Origin: DATAES01 sp036493595
GTDB lineage: Bacteria > Actinomycetota > Acidimicrobiia > Acidimicrobiales > JACDCH01
Assembly: GCA_036493595.1 (NCBI GenBank)
Contig: DASXPN010000008.1
Span: 1-64,000, forward strand
Direction of reading: 5' to 3'
DNA: 64,000 nt
This document shows positions 63,976-64,000 of the stretch, in pieces. The notes under the pieces were generated by a model. That model was not told the DNA's origin and ran no database searches. It worked only from the letters and a program-made list of their open reading frames with translations. The position numbers and the translations under genes were made by a program. Each line of letters begins with the position of its first letter. Positions within the stretch are counted from its first letter, which is position 1.

Positions 63976-64000
63976 CGTCCGGCTCCCGCCGGCGCCACTT
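63972..64000 (-). CDS. secD: Probable 3' end of secD (cut by window edge)
   Basis: Nine codons are visible, ending GAGR-stop, in the frame whose TGA overlaps the secF GTG as GTGA. Too little is present to identify the protein itself. The call rests on the usual secD-secF order and the same junction style seen throughout the window. Confidence 0.5.

Overview
This 64 kb window is a stretch of high-GC bacterial chromosome. Its gene order is the conserved housekeeping order of Actinomycetota: hisS-aspS, rarA-alaS-ruvX-mltG-aroE, aroC-aroK-aroB-aroQ-pepQ-efp-nusB, pyrR-pyrB-pyrC-carA-carB-pyrD-pyrF-mihF-(kinase)-rpoZ-coaBC-metK-priA, def-fmt-rsmB, the rib genes, infC-rpmI-rplT-rRNA methyltransferase-sensor kinase-pheS-pheT and argC-argJ. 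MihF, an Eis-like acetyltransferase, a PriA without helicase motifs and the DUF1844 gene beside infC fit that phylum. A deep branch such as Acidimicrobiia is possible, but this is inference. I found no phage, insertion sequence, CRISPR array, tRNA or rRNA gene.

Layout: almost everything is on the minus strand, so transcription runs right to left. From the right: secD end, secF, apt, relA; a small membrane protein and a glycosyltransferase; hisS-aspS; a lipoprotein; one plus-strand membrane protein; rarA, two small envelope-type proteins, alaS, ruvX, mltG, aroE; a DUF4388 protein; an Rrf2 regulator-NAD(P) reductase-membrane protein operon; a 43-residue pilin-like peptide and a prepilin peptidase; the shikimate genes; nusB/efp; the pyrimidine operon behind a PyrR leader; mihF to priA; three plus-strand genes (two methyltransferases and an Eis-type acetyltransferase); def-fmt-rsmB-mog and ribD-ribE-ribBA-ribH-hisG; a cold-shock-domain protein; infC-rpmI-rplT through pheT; a MOP-type flippase; argC-argJ, cut by the left edge.

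Genes are tightly packed. At least fifteen junctions overlap as ATGA, GTGA or TGATG, so translational coupling is the rule, and no gap exceeds 300 bases. Two promoters (argC and the Rrf2 gene) place the start codon directly after the -10 box, which suggests leaderless mRNAs. Several genes lack any ATG, GTG or TTG that would keep a conserved N terminus: infC (ATA), fmt (CTG, overlapping the def stop), the SpoU methyltransferase (CTG) and hisS (ATC). The flippase has its only good ribosome-binding site in front of a CTG.

The less routine content is the pilin-like peptide beside a prepilin peptidase, a shikimate kinase made of two tandem kinase domains with the second degenerate, an archaeal-type CMP kinase where gmk is expected, a pyrR leader whose terminator lies inside an open frame continuous with pyrR, a duplicated ARG-box-like operator before argC, and two families of intergenic palindromic repeats.
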